A stretch of DNA of 64,000 nucleotides from an uncultured Roseateles sp. (GTDB lineage: Bacteria > Pseudomonadota > Gammaproteobacteria > Burkholderiales > Burkholderiaceae_C), in contig NZ_CAJYPS010000014.1 in assembly GCF_913777145.1 (NCBI RefSeq), positions 186,001 to 250,000 on the forward strand, read 5' to 3'. The position numbers were made by a program, and so were the translations under genes. Below are positions 35,907 through 44,715 of the stretch, in pieces (the first letter of the stretch is position 1; the number at the start of each line of letters is the position of its first letter). Below the pieces are notes generated by a model. The model searched no databases. It was not told the DNA's origin and saw nothing but the letters and a program-made list of their open reading frames with translations.

Positions 35907-36116
35907 CGGTCCGGTTCAACGGTCTGCGGGTTGCCGCGCTTGCTTTTTTGCAGGTCCGGCCATAGCGTGAGGCCGTTGGCTGAGGGGCGGCGCAGACCGT
36001 CCCAGCCGACCCCGTAAGGGGAGGTGTGGGCCCTGCACCGCTGTCGTTCTCCGTGCCGCCATCCTGCAGGCGGTCCGTGGCGGGCCCACGTGGATCTGGC
36101 ATGTCTTTGGCGATGC

Positions 36117-37490
36117 ATGCGGACTTCCTGGCTTCCGATGAGTTTGCTGCTGGCGGTGTTCGTGGCCTTTGTGGGCACGGCGCTGGGCGCGGCATCCAGC
36201 CTCAACGAGCTGCTCGCGAATGACCGGCAGCGGGGTGAGGCGATGCGGGCGCAGGCCGACCTGCAGCATCTGCTGACGCTGCTGCTGGACCTGGAGACCG
36301 GTCAGCGGGGCTACATCATCACCGGCGAGCAGCCGTTTCTGCGCCCCTACGAGGCGGCGGTGGACGAGCTCAATCAGGGCTATGCGCGGCTGCGCGAGCA
36401 GTTGCGTGCCAGCGACCTGGACCGCGCGGCGCTGGGGCGCCTGGACCGCCTGATCCGCGAGCGGCTGCTGCAGGCGGCCCGCAATGTGGAGGCGCGCCGC
36501 ATCGGCGGCGATGCGGTGCTCAAGGACCTCGGGCCCTATGTGGAGGGCAAGCGCGTGATGGACGAGCTGCGCTATGAGGTGGACCGCCTGATGCAGCTGC
36601 AGCAGAGCCGTGTGGCCGGCGCGGACGCGGTCACCGCGGAGATCGAGGAGCGCACGCTGAGCCTGACCCGGCTGCTGCCTGCCGTGGGGCTGGCGGCGCT
36701 GCTGGGGGCGCTGGCGCTGCTGCAGCGCGAGCGCCGGCGCCGCGATCGTGCGGAGGGGGCCTTGCGCGAACTCAATGCCGGCCTGGAGTGCGCGGTGCAG
36801 CAGCGCACCACCGAGCTGCGCCAGGCGCTGACGCGCATCAAGCATTTCGCGGTCGAGATGGACCGCGGCATCGAGGCCGAACGCCGTCGGCTGGCGCGCG
36901 AGGTGCACGACCAGGTCGGCCAGGTGGGCACCGCGATCAAGATGCTGGCCTATTCGCTGCGGCAGAAGCTCGCGCCCTCGGGCGACCCGCTGCTGGACGA
37001 GTTGCAGCAGATGGCCGACGAGGCGATACGCGCGGCGCGTGCGATTTCGGCCTCGCTGCGGCCGCCGCTGCTGGACGAGCTGGGCCTGGAGGCCGCGTTG
37101 CAGCATTACCTGCGGACGCTGCAGCGCCAGTCCGGCCTGCAGACGCAGCTGGCGTTGCCGGACGTGGCCGAGCTGGCCGGTGAGCAGGCCGGTCAGCTGT
37201 TCCGCATCGTGCAGGAGGCCTGTACCAACGTGCTGCGGCATGCGCAGGCCCACACGCTGTCGGTGAGCGGGCGCCGTGTCGATGCGGGGCAGCCGGGTTA
37301 CGAGCTGCTGGTGCAGGACGACGGCTGCGGCCCGGGTCAGCTGCGCCCCGACGCCGCGGGCCTGCGCAATATGCGGGAGCGCGCGCTGCTGGCCGGCGGG
37401 CGCTTCGAGTTCGGTCCGGCGCCTGGCTGCGGCGCCTGCGTGCGGGTGTGGCTGCCGCTGCAGCCACCCCATCAGGAGGCTGTGGCATGA
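36117..37490 (+). CDS. CHASE3-type sensor histidine kinase
   Basis: A membrane sensor kinase of 457 residues. Its parts are TM1 (~8-30), a periplasmic CHASE3-like helical domain (LLLDLETGQRGYIITGEQPF), TM2 (~185-205), a coiled coil, and a HisKA_3 domain with H264 in RRLAREVHDQVGQ. The ATPase domain has QEACTNVLRHAQA and DDGCGPG. Start 36117 places TM1 near the N-terminus; the longer frame from 36024 is poor. It is paired with the NarL-type regulator through an ATGA overlap. The signal is unknown. Confidence 0.92.
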   Translation: MRTSWLPMSLLLAVFVAFVGTALGAASSLNELLANDRQRGEAMRAQADLQHLLTLLLDLETGQRGYIITGEQPFLRPYEAAVDELNQGYARLREQLRASDLDRAALGRLDRLIRERLLQAARNVEARRIGGDAVLKDLGPYVEGKRVMDELRYEVDRLMQLQQSRVAGADAVTAEIEERTLSLTRLLPAVGLAALLGALALLQRERRRRDRAEGALRELNAGLECAVQQRTTELRQALTRIKHFAVEMDRGIEAERRRLAREVHDQVGQVGTAIKMLAYSLRQKLAPSGDPLLDELQQMADEAIRAARAISASLRPPLLDELGLEAALQHYLRTLQRQSGLQTQLALPDVAELAGEQAGQLFRIVQEACTNVLRHAQAHTLSVSGRRVDAGQPGYELLVQDDGCGPGQLRPDAAGLRNMRERALLAGGRFEFGPAPGCGACVRVWLPLQPPHQEAVA

Positions 37491-38122
37491 GGCTGTTGAT
37501 CGTCGACGACCACCCCTTGATGCGCATGGGTGTGGGCCAGCTGGTGCGCCAGGAATGGCCCGATGTACAGCTGGACGAAGCCGCCACCATCGCCGAGGCC
37601 CAGCAGCGCATCGCGGCATCGCGCCCCGAACTGGTGGTGCTGGACCTGTCCCTGCCCGACGCGCGCGGCACCGAGGGCGCCAGCCGCCTGCTGCGCCTGC
37701 TGCCCGGCGTGCCGTTGCTGGTGCTGAGCTTGCATGCCGAGGACGCGATGGCCGCGCGGCTGCTGCAGATGGGCGTGTCGGGCTATTTGCCCAAGGACAG
37801 GGCCCCCGAGGAGTTGCGTGCCGCGCTGCGCCGCCTGCAGCAGGGCGGGCGCTATGTGTCGGCGGCGCTGGCCGACCACCTGCTGGGCCTGCTCAGCGGC
37901 AAGGCGCCCGAGGCGCTGCCGCACGAGCAGCTGTCGCCGCAGGAGCACCGCGTGATGCTGCTGATCGCGGCCGGCCAGACGCCGGCCCAGATCGCCGATG
38001 CCATGCACCTGTCGGTCAAGACCGTGGGCAGCTACCGCGCCCGCATCCTGGAGAAGGCCGGCTGGGCCAACAACACCGAGCTCACCAAGTACTGCGTGCA
38101 GCACGGCTTGACCACCTTGTAG
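37487..38122 (+). CDS. NarL/FixJ-family response regulator
   Basis: A 211-residue transcription factor: receiver domain with DDHPLMRMG and phosphoacceptor D53 (VVLDLSLPD), then a LuxR-type helix-turn-helix at ~145-205 (LSPQEHRVMLLIAAGQ; HLSVKTVGSYRARILEKAG). It is the cognate partner of the upstream kinase. Its targets may include the pilus genes 1 kb downstream (inference from position only). The stop codon sits in a small inverted repeat. Confidence 0.93.
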   Translation: MRLLIVDDHPLMRMGVGQLVRQEWPDVQLDEAATIAEAQQRIAASRPELVVLDLSLPDARGTEGASRLLRLLPGVPLLVLSLHAEDAMAARLLQMGVSGYLPKDRAPEELRAALRRLQQGGRYVSAALADHLLGLLSGKAPEALPHEQLSPQEHRVMLLIAAGQTPAQIADAMHLSVKTVGSYRARILEKAGWANNTELTKYCVQHGLTTL

Positions 38123-38136
38123 GCAAATGACCTACA
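38118..38136. repeat. Inverted repeat at the response-regulator stop
   Basis: TGTAGG and CCTACA separated by seven bases; the left arm contains the TAG stop at 38120-38122. It could be a weak hairpin terminator or a binding site. A second repeat, GGAAC-N5-GTTCC, lies at 38203-38217, just before the next gene. Confidence 0.45.
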
Positions 38137-38202
38137 GCAGCTCGCGGCAAGCGCGCCGCCAGGGCGCCGCCTAACGCCGCTGCCGCCGGTGCCGCACCCA
38201 GC

Positions 38203-38217
38203 GGAACATCACGTTCC
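38203..38217. promoter_or_regulatory. Inverted repeat ahead of the receiver/degenerate GGDEF gene
   Basis: GGAAC, five bases, GTTCC, ending 12 bases before the ATG at 38230. It overlaps the ribosome-binding region, so a protein bound here or an RNA hairpin could restrict translation. Function not shown. Confidence 0.35.
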
Positions 38218-38229
38218 AAGAGGTGCCCC

Positions 38230-39069
38230 ATGAACATTTTTCTGGTTGAAGATTCCGCCGCCATCCGCCGACTGCTGCTGCGCCGCCTGGACGCGTTGAC
38301 CGGCGTGCGTGTGGTCGGCGAGGCCTGCGGCGAGCGCCAGGCGCTGGCGCTGATCCGCTGGACCCAGCCGGACGGTGTGCTGCTGGACCTGTCGCTGTCC
38401 AACGGCTCGGGCCTGGGCACGCTGGCCGGCCTGCGCACCGGCGGCTACAAGGGCTGGGTCGCGGTGCTGACCAGCCAGGACTCCGAGGCCTATCGCGACG
38501 CCTGCCTGGCCGCGGGGGCCGATGCCTTCTACGACAAGGCCAGTGGCCTGGAATCGCTGTTCGACGACCTCGGCAGCCGTCTGCCGGCCCAGGCGGAGGC
38601 CGGCAGCCCACCCTCGCTGAACATGCTGCGCGACGGGCTGACCGACCTGTCCTACGAATCCCCGCTGTGCGAATGCATAGACCGCGCATCCCGCGCAGCC
38701 GAAGGTGCGCACAGCGACCTCGCGGTCTATGTGCTGCGCCTGACCGGCCTGGGACAGCTGCCGGCCGACCTGGCCGCGCTGCTGACCGATGCGGCCGCCC
38801 AGCGCCTGGGCGAGGCCTGCAGCGATGCCGCGCTGGTGGCCCGCTGCAGCGGCTCGCGTTTCTGCGTGCTGCAGGCCCGCGTCGAGGCGGCCGAGCAGGC
38901 CGCCAGCTACGCCCAGCACCTGGGCCAGCTGATGCGTGCGCCGCTGCAGCTGCAGGGCCGCGAGCACCGCCTGGGCCTGGAGCTGGGCATGGCGCTGTTC
39001 CCGGCCGATGCGGTCTCGCCGCGCGGCCTGCTGACGCTGGCCGAGGCCAGTGCCTTCGGCGCCCTCTGA
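38230..39069 (+). CDS. Receiver domain protein with degenerate GGDEF domain
   Basis: A 279-residue two-domain protein. Residues 1-120 are a receiver with VEDSAAIRR, phosphoacceptor D53 (VLLDLSLSNG) and K103 region (FYDKASGL). Residues ~134-275 align with the GGDEF fold: DGLTDLSYESPL stands where D-x-LTGLxNR occurs, and CSGSRF (206-211) where RYGGDEF would be. Catalytic residues are missing, so it should not make cyclic-di-GMP; it may bind a ligand or partner. It lies between the two-component pair and the pilus genes. Confidence 0.82.
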   Translation: MNIFLVEDSAAIRRLLLRRLDALTGVRVVGEACGERQALALIRWTQPDGVLLDLSLSNGSGLGTLAGLRTGGYKGWVAVLTSQDSEAYRDACLAAGADAFYDKASGLESLFDDLGSRLPAQAEAGSPPSLNMLRDGLTDLSYESPLCECIDRASRAAEGAHSDLAVYVLRLTGLGQLPADLAALLTDAAAQRLGEACSDAALVARCSGSRFCVLQARVEAAEQAASYAQHLGQLMRAPLQLQGREHRLGLELGMALFPADAVSPRGLLTLAEASAFGAL

Positions 39070-39126
39070 TCCCGCTTGCCCCTCATTCATTTCAAGCCCG
39101 CGTTCACGCACCGACCCCAAGGAGAC

Positions 39127-39627
39127 ATGACGATGAAACACCGCACCCTGCTCGCGATCGCTGCTGCATGCCTGCCCCTGCTGACCCAGGCCGGTACCGC
39201 CAGCAACAGCTTCCAGGTCACCGCCACCGTGGTGAGCGCCTGCACCGTGTCCGGCACCACGCTGAACTTCGGCAGCAGCATCGACCCGCTGGCCGCCGCC
39301 ACGCCGCTGGATGCCACGTCCTCGCTGAGCGTGCAGTGCACCAACACCACGCCCTACACCGTGGCGCTGAACGCCGGCGTGAACGCGGGCGGCGCATCCA
39401 ACTTCGGCGGCCGCGCGATGAAGAGCGGCAGCAACACGCTGGCCTACCAGCTCTACCTGGACGCCGGCCGCTCCTCCGTGTGGGGTGACGGCACCGGCAG
39501 CTCCACCGTGTCGGGCACCGGCACCGGCAGTGCACAGACGCTGACCATCTACGGCCGCCTGCCGTCGCTGGCCAATGTCGTGCCGGGCAGCTATACCGAC
39601 ACCGTGACCGTCACGGTCAGCTACTGA
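39127..39627 (+). CDS. Spore coat protein U domain pilus subunit (first)
   Basis: A 166-residue secreted protein with signal peptide (TLLAIAAACLPLLTQA) and an SCPU domain, the subunit type of Csu (archaic chaperone-usher) pili. Features are the N-terminal donor-like strand SNSFQVTATVVSAC, a conserved Cys pair, and the C-terminal beta strand SYTDTVTVTVSY. AAGGAGA sits just before ATG 39127; ATG 39133 is better spaced from it. It is likely the major subunit, as the first gene of the locus. Confidence 0.9.
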   Translation: MTMKHRTLLAIAAACLPLLTQAGTASNSFQVTATVVSACTVSGTTLNFGSSIDPLAAATPLDATSSLSVQCTNTTPYTVALNAGVNAGGASNFGGRAMKSGSNTLAYQLYLDAGRSSVWGDGTGSSTVSGTGTGSAQTLTIYGRLPSLANVVPGSYTDTVTVTVSY

Positions 39628-39659
39628 GCGGCCGCCAGACGCCGCCAAGGGAGACAGAC

Positions 39660-40394
39660 ATGAAGCTGATGCACCGCTTGCTGACCGGCCTGGCGCTGAG
39701 CCTGGGCCTGGCGATCACGGCCCAGGCCGCCGACGTGACGCTGATGCCGGTCACCGTGAAGCTGGACCGCGCCAACGACCGCGCCACCGTGCAGGTGACC
39801 AACAGCGGCAACGATCCGGTGTTGATGCAGGCGGAGGCCATCGCCTGGACCCGCGTGAACGGCCAGGATCACGACGGCCCCACCAGCGACCTCATCGTCA
39901 ATCCGCCGGTGTTCACGGTGCAGCCGGGCCAGACCCAGGTGCTGCGCCTGGGCCTGCGCCGCAACCAGGAGCTGGTGCAGGAGGGCACCTACCGCGTGGT
40001 GCTGCGCGAGGTGCCCATGCCGCGAGCGTCCGACGTGCTGAACGTGTCGGGCAGCGTGCGGGTGCTGGTGGCGCTGCGCGTGCCGGTCTATGTGGCGCCC
40101 CAGCAGGTGCGCCGCACCGAGCAGTGGTCGCTGCAGCGCCAGCCCGACGGCTCGCTGATGGCCCAGGTGCAGAACACCGGCAATGTGCACCTCAAGGTCG
40201 GCGAGCTGCGCGTGCCCGGCGAGGGCGGCATGACGCTGGCCCAGCAGGGCCCGGCCTCGGTGATCTTCCCCGGCGAGCAGCGGCGCTTCCGCCTGGTGGC
40301 GGCGGCCGGCACGCAGCAGGTCCATGTGCGCACCGACCAGGGCCTGCAGGTGCTGGCGCTGAACGAGCCGGGCGGTGCGGCGTCCGACCGCTGA
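39660..40394 (+). CDS. Periplasmic fimbrial chaperone
   Basis: A 244-residue PapD-like chaperone with two immunoglobulin-like domains. A signal peptide (LLTGLALSLGLAITAQA) is followed by VTLMPVTVKLDRANDRATVQVTN and the F1-G1 region LIVNPPVFTVQPGQTQVLRLGL, typical of CsuC-type chaperones. It accepts pilus subunits in the periplasm and hands them to the usher. Its last 20 bases overlap the usher gene. Confidence 0.92.
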   Translation: MKLMHRLLTGLALSLGLAITAQAADVTLMPVTVKLDRANDRATVQVTNSGNDPVLMQAEAIAWTRVNGQDHDGPTSDLIVNPPVFTVQPGQTQVLRLGLRRNQELVQEGTYRVVLREVPMPRASDVLNVSGSVRVLVALRVPVYVAPQQVRRTEQWSLQRQPDGSLMAQVQNTGNVHLKVGELRVPGEGGMTLAQQGPASVIFPGEQRRFRLVAAAGTQQVHVRTDQGLQVLALNEPGGAASDR

Positions 40395-42735
40395 GCGGCG
40401 TGCGGCCACGGCGGCCGCCGGCCTGCTGATGGCGTTGGGCGCACGCGGCGAGAGCCTGCCGCCGCCCACGGTGGCGCCGCTGCCGGTGGCACCGCTGACC
40501 GTGGCCGCCGCCCCCCAGTGGGGCGAAACCCTGCTGCTGGCGCTGCGCGTGAACGGCGTGCATCAGGACGGCATGGTGCGCGCGGTGCGGCTGCGCGAGG
40601 GCCTGGCCCTGCCCAAGCCGGCCTGGGAGGAGCTGGGCCTGCGGGTGGCGGCCGAGCCGCGCCTCATCGACGGCGAGCTGCACCTGCTGCTGGCCCAGGA
40701 CGGCCCCTGGCGCTGGCGCATCGACGAAGCCACGCAGACGCTGGAGCTGGACGCGCCGCCCGCGGCCTTCGTGGGCCAGCGCCTGGCGCTGGGCGCCGGC
40801 CTGCCCCAGGTGACCCAGCCCTCGGCCTGGGCGCCTTTTCTGAACTACGACCTGCAATGGCAGACCCGCGGCGGCAGCCGCAGCGCGGACGGCCTGTGGG
40901 AGCTGGGCCTGTTCGGCCCCCTGGGCGATCTCAGCAGCAGCCAGCTCAGCCGCGGCAGCAGCGGCCAGCGCAGCCAGCAGGTGCGGCTGGAAACCCGCTG
41001 GCAGCGCGACGACACCGAGCGCCTGGCCCGCCTGACCGTGGGCGACAGCATCAGCCAGGGCGGCAGCTGGGGCCGGGCGCTGCGCTTCGGGGGTCTGCAA
41101 TGGGCGACGGACTTCAGCCTGCAGCCCGGCTTTCTGAGTTTTCCGCTGCCCACGCTGCGAGGCGAGTCGGCGCTGCCGTCCACGCTGGATGTCTACGTCA
41201 ACAACGGCCAGCGTCTGCAAAGCCGCCTGCCGGCCGGTCCCTTCGATCTGGCCGAGCTGCCGGTGGTCACCGGCCAGGGCGAGATACGCACCGTGGTGCG
41301 CGACCTGCTGGGCCGCGAGCAGGTGGTGGTCACGCCCTACTACGTGAGCCCGCAGCTGCTCAAGCCAGGGCTGTCGGCCTACAGCCTGGAGCTGGGTGCG
41401 GAGCGGCGCGACTACGGCCAGCGCAGCAACCGCTACGGCCCCGGCTTTGCGAGCGCCACCCATCGCCTGGGCCTCACCGAGACGCTGAGCCGCGAGCTGC
41501 GTGCGGAGCTGTCCGCCCGGCGCCAGGTGGCCGGTGCCACTGCGCTGTGGCTGTGGCCGGCGCTGGGCACTTTCAGCGGCTCGGCGGTGCTCAGCCGCAG
41601 CCGCGAGGGCGGCGGGGGCTGGCTGCTGGCCGGCGGGCTGGACCGGCAGGCGCGCGACTGGAGCGGCAGCCTGCAGTTCACCCAGGCCACGGCTGGCTAC
41701 ACCTCGTTGGGCCAGGCGCAGGCGCCGCGCAGCACGCTCAGCGCGGCGCTGGGCCGCGCCTGGGGTGCGAGCGCGCTGGGCCTGAGCTGGGTGCAGCAGC
41801 GCGGCGGCCCGCAGCCGGCGCGCCTGGCCCAGCTCAACTTCGGCCAGGACCTGGGGCGCTGGGGCTATCTGGGCGTGGTGGCGCTGCGCGACCTGCACAA
41901 CGGCGGCAGCACGCTGGCGCTGAGCTGGACCCGCGCGCTGGACGAGCGCCACAGCACCGGCTTCAGCCTGCAGCGCCAGCCGCCGGTCTCGCCGGGTGCG
42001 GCGGCCGACCTGAGGCTGCAGGCCCAGGTGCAGCGCAACCCGGCCTTCGGCGAGGGCCTGGGCTGGCAGCTGCTGGCCGAGAGCGGCGGCCGCCAGTTCG
42101 CGCAGGCGCAGTGGCAGGGCGACGGCGGGCGGCTCAACGGCGGCGTGGCGCGTTATGCCGGCCAGACCGAGCTGCGGGCCGGCGCGGCTGGCGGCCTGGC
42201 CTGGCTGGACGGCGGCGTCTACTCGGGCCGGCGCGTGGAGGGCGGCATCGCGCTGGTGGATGTGGGCGGCCATGCGGACGTGCCGGTGCTGCACGACAAC
42301 CAGGTGGTGGCGCGCACCGACGCCCGCGGCCGCGCCTTCGTGACCGGCCTGCGCGGCTACCAGTCCAACCGGCTGGGCATCGATGCGTCCAGCCTGCCGC
42401 TGGACGCGGAGCTGGAGGCGCTGGAGATACGCGTGACCCCGGCGGCGCGCAGCGCGCTGCAGGTGCGCTTCCCGGTGCAGCAGGGCCGCTCGGTCAGCCT
42501 GCGCGTGGTGGACGCGGCCGGCCAGCCGCTGCCGCCGGCGACCGAGCTGCGCGTGGCCGGCCATGCCCGCAGCTTCCCCGTGGGCCTGGCGGGCCGGGCC
42601 TATCTGGCCGGCCTGGTGGACGGCCCCAACCAGGTGCTGGCCCGCGGTGACGGGCTGGACTGCCGCATCGACCTTGTGCTGCCGCCCGCGACGGGCGACG
42701 ATCTGCCCGATCTGGGCCTGCTGACCTGCCGGTGA
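40375..42735 (+). CDS. Outer-membrane usher
   Basis: A 786-residue outer-membrane pore of the chaperone-usher pathway. The N-terminal signal (TAAAGLLMALGARG) is followed by the usher N-domain (LRVNGVHQDGMV), the barrel with FLSFPLPTLRGESALPSTLDVYVNN, and C-terminal plug/carboxy domains (DVGGHADVPVLHDNQ; GLRGYQSNRLGIDASSLP). GTG at 40375 is the only plausible start. At 786 residues it is similar to CsuD-type ushers. It is coupled to the chaperone gene. Confidence 0.93.
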   Translation: MRRPTAERRAATAAAGLLMALGARGESLPPPTVAPLPVAPLTVAAAPQWGETLLLALRVNGVHQDGMVRAVRLREGLALPKPAWEELGLRVAAEPRLIDGELHLLLAQDGPWRWRIDEATQTLELDAPPAAFVGQRLALGAGLPQVTQPSAWAPFLNYDLQWQTRGGSRSADGLWELGLFGPLGDLSSSQLSRGSSGQRSQQVRLETRWQRDDTERLARLTVGDSISQGGSWGRALRFGGLQWATDFSLQPGFLSFPLPTLRGESALPSTLDVYVNNGQRLQSRLPAGPFDLAELPVVTGQGEIRTVVRDLLGREQVVVTPYYVSPQLLKPGLSAYSLELGAERRDYGQRSNRYGPGFASATHRLGLTETLSRELRAELSARRQVAGATALWLWPALGTFSGSAVLSRSREGGGGWLLAGGLDRQARDWSGSLQFTQATAGYTSLGQAQAPRSTLSAALGRAWGASALGLSWVQQRGGPQPARLAQLNFGQDLGRWGYLGVVALRDLHNGGSTLALSWTRALDERHSTGFSLQRQPPVSPGAAADLRLQAQVQRNPAFGEGLGWQLLAESGGRQFAQAQWQGDGGRLNGGVARYAGQTELRAGAAGGLAWLDGGVYSGRRVEGGIALVDVGGHADVPVLHDNQVVARTDARGRAFVTGLRGYQSNRLGIDASSLPLDAELEALEIRVTPAARSALQVRFPVQQGRSVSLRVVDAAGQPLPPATELRVAGHARSFPVGLAGRAYLAGLVDGPNQVLARGDGLDCRIDLVLPPATGDDLPDLGLLTCR

Positions 42736-43238
42736 CCGCCATGACCCGACTTCTGCTGCTCGCGTGCCTGCTGCTGTCCCTGTTGTACGCCCCGCCCGCG
42801 CGGGCACTGTGCCTGCCGGTGGCCTGCAGCTGCACCACCAGCACCACCAATGTCGCCTTCGGCAGCTACAACCCCTTTGCGTTCGGCAACACCGATTCCA
42901 CCGGCAGCGTGCGGGTCAGCTGCGGCGGCGTGGCGGGCCTGCTGATCCCGTTCAACATCGCGATCAGCGCCGGCAGCAGCGGCAGCTTTGCCGGCCGCAC
43001 GCTGAAGAACGGCAGCCGCACGCTGGCCTACAACCTCTACACCGGGGCCAGCTACGCCACGGTCTGGGGCGACGGCACCGGCGGTTCGCAAACCGTGGCC
43101 GGTTCGGTGACGCTGGACCTGCTGGGCCTGTCGCCGGCCCAGACCTTCACGGTCTATGGCCGCCTGCCGGGCCGCCAGCTCACCGCGGCGCCCGGCAGCT
43201 ATGCCGACACCATCAACGTGACGCTGACCTACTACTGA
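42732..43238 (+). CDS. Spore coat protein U domain pilus subunit (second, Cys-rich N-terminus)
   Basis: A 168-residue SCPU-domain protein with signal peptide (LLLLACLLLSLLYAPPARA). The mature N-terminus has three closely spaced cysteines (ALCLPVACSCTTST), unlike the first subunit. The core SGSFAGRTLKNGSRTLAYNLY and the C-terminus SYADTINVTLTYY match the first subunit. It may be a tip or minor subunit, but it has one domain, not the two-domain tip adhesin layout of CsuE. GTG at 42732 overlaps the usher stop (GTGA); ATG 42741 is an alternative. Confidence 0.88.
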   Translation: MTAMTRLLLLACLLLSLLYAPPARALCLPVACSCTTSTTNVAFGSYNPFAFGNTDSTGSVRVSCGGVAGLLIPFNIAISAGSSGSFAGRTLKNGSRTLAYNLYTGASYATVWGDGTGGSQTVAGSVTLDLLGLSPAQTFTVYGRLPGRQLTAAPGSYADTINVTLTYY

Positions 43239-43241
43239 GCG

Positions 43242-44684
43242 TCATGGCTCGGGCAGCGCGCGCGACTTCACCACCTGGTAGCGAGCCAGCGTGCGCTCGC
43301 GGGCGGCGGCGTGGTCTACCACCGGGCGCGGGTAGTCCACACCCTGCATCTGCAGCGGCGCGCGCTCCCAGGGCGCGTGTATGGCCTTGGCCGACAGCTC
43401 GGCCAGCTCCGGGCAGTAGCGGCGTATGAAGCGGCCCTCGGCATCGAACTTCTCGCTCTGGCTGACCGGGTTGAAGATGCGGAAATAGGGCTGGGCGTCG
43501 CAGCCGCTGCTGCTGGCCCATTGCCAGCCGCCGTTGTTGGCGGCCAGGTCGAAGTCCAGCAGCTGCTCGGCAAACCAGCGTTCGCCCCAGCGCCAGTCCA
43601 GCCCCAGGTCCTTGGTCAGGAAGCTGGCCACCACCATGCGCAGGCGGTTGTGCATGTAGCCGGTGGTCTTCAGCTGCCGCATCGCCGCGTCCACGATGGG
43701 GAAGCCGGTGCGGCCCTCGCACCAGGCGGCGAACAGCGCCTCGGCCTCGGGGCCGCTTTCCCAGCGGATCGCGTCGTACTCAGGCCGGAACGCGCCCGTC
43801 ATCGCGTGCGGGTGGTGGTGCATCACCTGGTGGTAGAAGTCGCGCCAGATCAGCTCCGACAGCCACACCTCGGCGCCGCGGTCGCCGGCCAGCATGCGGC
43901 CATGGGCCTCGCGCGCCAGCCGGCGTATCGACACCGTGCCGAAGCGCAGGTGCACGCTGAGGTAGCTGGGGCCCTTGACTGCGGGAAAGTCGCGCGCCTC
44001 GTGGTAGCGGTCCATGCGGTCCAGGAAGTCCTGGAACAGCGCCTCGCCGCCCGCGCTGCCGCGGCCCACATGCGGGGTCAGCGCCACCGGCTCGAAGCCG
44101 ATGTCCGCAAGGCCTGGCAGCCCTTGAGCCAGCGGCGTGCCGGCCAGCGCGGCCGTGTAGCGCTCGACCGGGTAGCTGCTCAGGTAGAAGGGCTCCAGCT
44201 TGCGCAGCCAGGCGTTCTTGTAGGGCGTGAACACGCCGTAAGGCCCGCCCGCTGCGGTGAGCACCTCGCGGCGCTCGAAGATCACATGGTCCTTGAACGT
44301 GCGCAGCTCGGCGCCCAGGGCCTGCAGCCGCTCGGCCACCAGCGCGTCGCGGGCCAGCGCCTGGGGCTCGTCGTCGTGGCTCACGAACACCGCCTGCACG
44401 CCCAGCTCGGCGGCCAGGCGCGGGATCTCGTCGGCCGCGTGGGCATGGCGCACGATCAGCGCGCCGCCGCGGGCGCGCAGCTCGGTATCCAGCTGCTCCA
44501 GCGCGGCCAGGATGAACACCACGCGGCGGTCGCGGCGGGGCAGGGCGTCGAGGATGGCGCGGTCCAGGATGAAGGCGCAGAACACCTGCTGCGCCGATTT
44601 CAGCGCGTGGTAGAGGGCCGCGTGGTCGTCCACGCGCAGATCGCGTCGGAACCAGACCAGGGCCTTGGCAACAGGACTTGGCAT
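43242..44684 (-). CDS. phrB: Deoxyribodipyrimidine photolyase
   Basis: Light-driven repair of cyclobutane pyrimidine dimers with FAD. The 480-residue chain has the N-terminal antenna Rossmann domain (ALVWFRRDLRVDDHAALYHAL) and a helical FAD domain with TGFPIVDAAMRQLKTTGYMHNR and GWQWASSSGCDAQPYFR, containing electron-transfer tryptophans. The start at 44684 gives the standard N-terminus; the longer frame runs into the divergent yqgE. Class I CPD photolyase is likely, but a cryptochrome-like variant cannot be excluded by eye. Confidence 0.95.
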   Translation of the reverse strand: MPSPVAKALVWFRRDLRVDDHAALYHALKSAQQVFCAFILDRAILDALPRRDRRVVFILAALEQLDTELRARGGALIVRHAHAADEIPRLAAELGVQAVFVSHDDEPQALARDALVAERLQALGAELRTFKDHVIFERREVLTAAGGPYGVFTPYKNAWLRKLEPFYLSSYPVERYTAALAGTPLAQGLPGLADIGFEPVALTPHVGRGSAGGEALFQDFLDRMDRYHEARDFPAVKGPSYLSVHLRFGTVSIRRLAREAHGRMLAGDRGAEVWLSELIWRDFYHQVMHHHPHAMTGAFRPEYDAIRWESGPEAEALFAAWCEGRTGFPIVDAAMRQLKTTGYMHNRLRMVVASFLTKDLGLDWRWGERWFAEQLLDFDLAANNGGWQWASSSGCDAQPYFRIFNPVSQSEKFDAEGRFIRRYCPELAELSAKAIHAPWERAPLQMQGVDYPRPVVDHAAARERTLARYQVVKSRALPEP

Positions 44685-44703
44685 GGGGTAAGTGTCCCCC
44701 GAA

Positions 44704-44709
44704 TAAAAT
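44704..44709 (+). promoter_or_regulatory. Possible -10 element of yqgE
   Basis: TAAAAT, six bases before the yqgE ATG at 44716, in a 31-base divergent gap. A TTGGCA lies 19 bases upstream. If used, the transcript would start about at the ATG, so the mRNA would be leaderless or nearly so. Confidence 0.35.
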
Positions 44710-44715
44710 GCCGCC

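Noticed and set aside
36097..36111. A second sigma-54-like motif (TGGCATG with GG-N10-GC) before the CHASE3 kinase
   Set aside because: The -12 half is TGGC where TTGC is expected, and the predicted start would fall just inside the chosen coding start; kept out unless the kinase begins at the later ATG at 36138.
40192..42807. Long minus-strand open frame opposite the usher
   Set aside because: Shadow of the usher gene; no homology seen.
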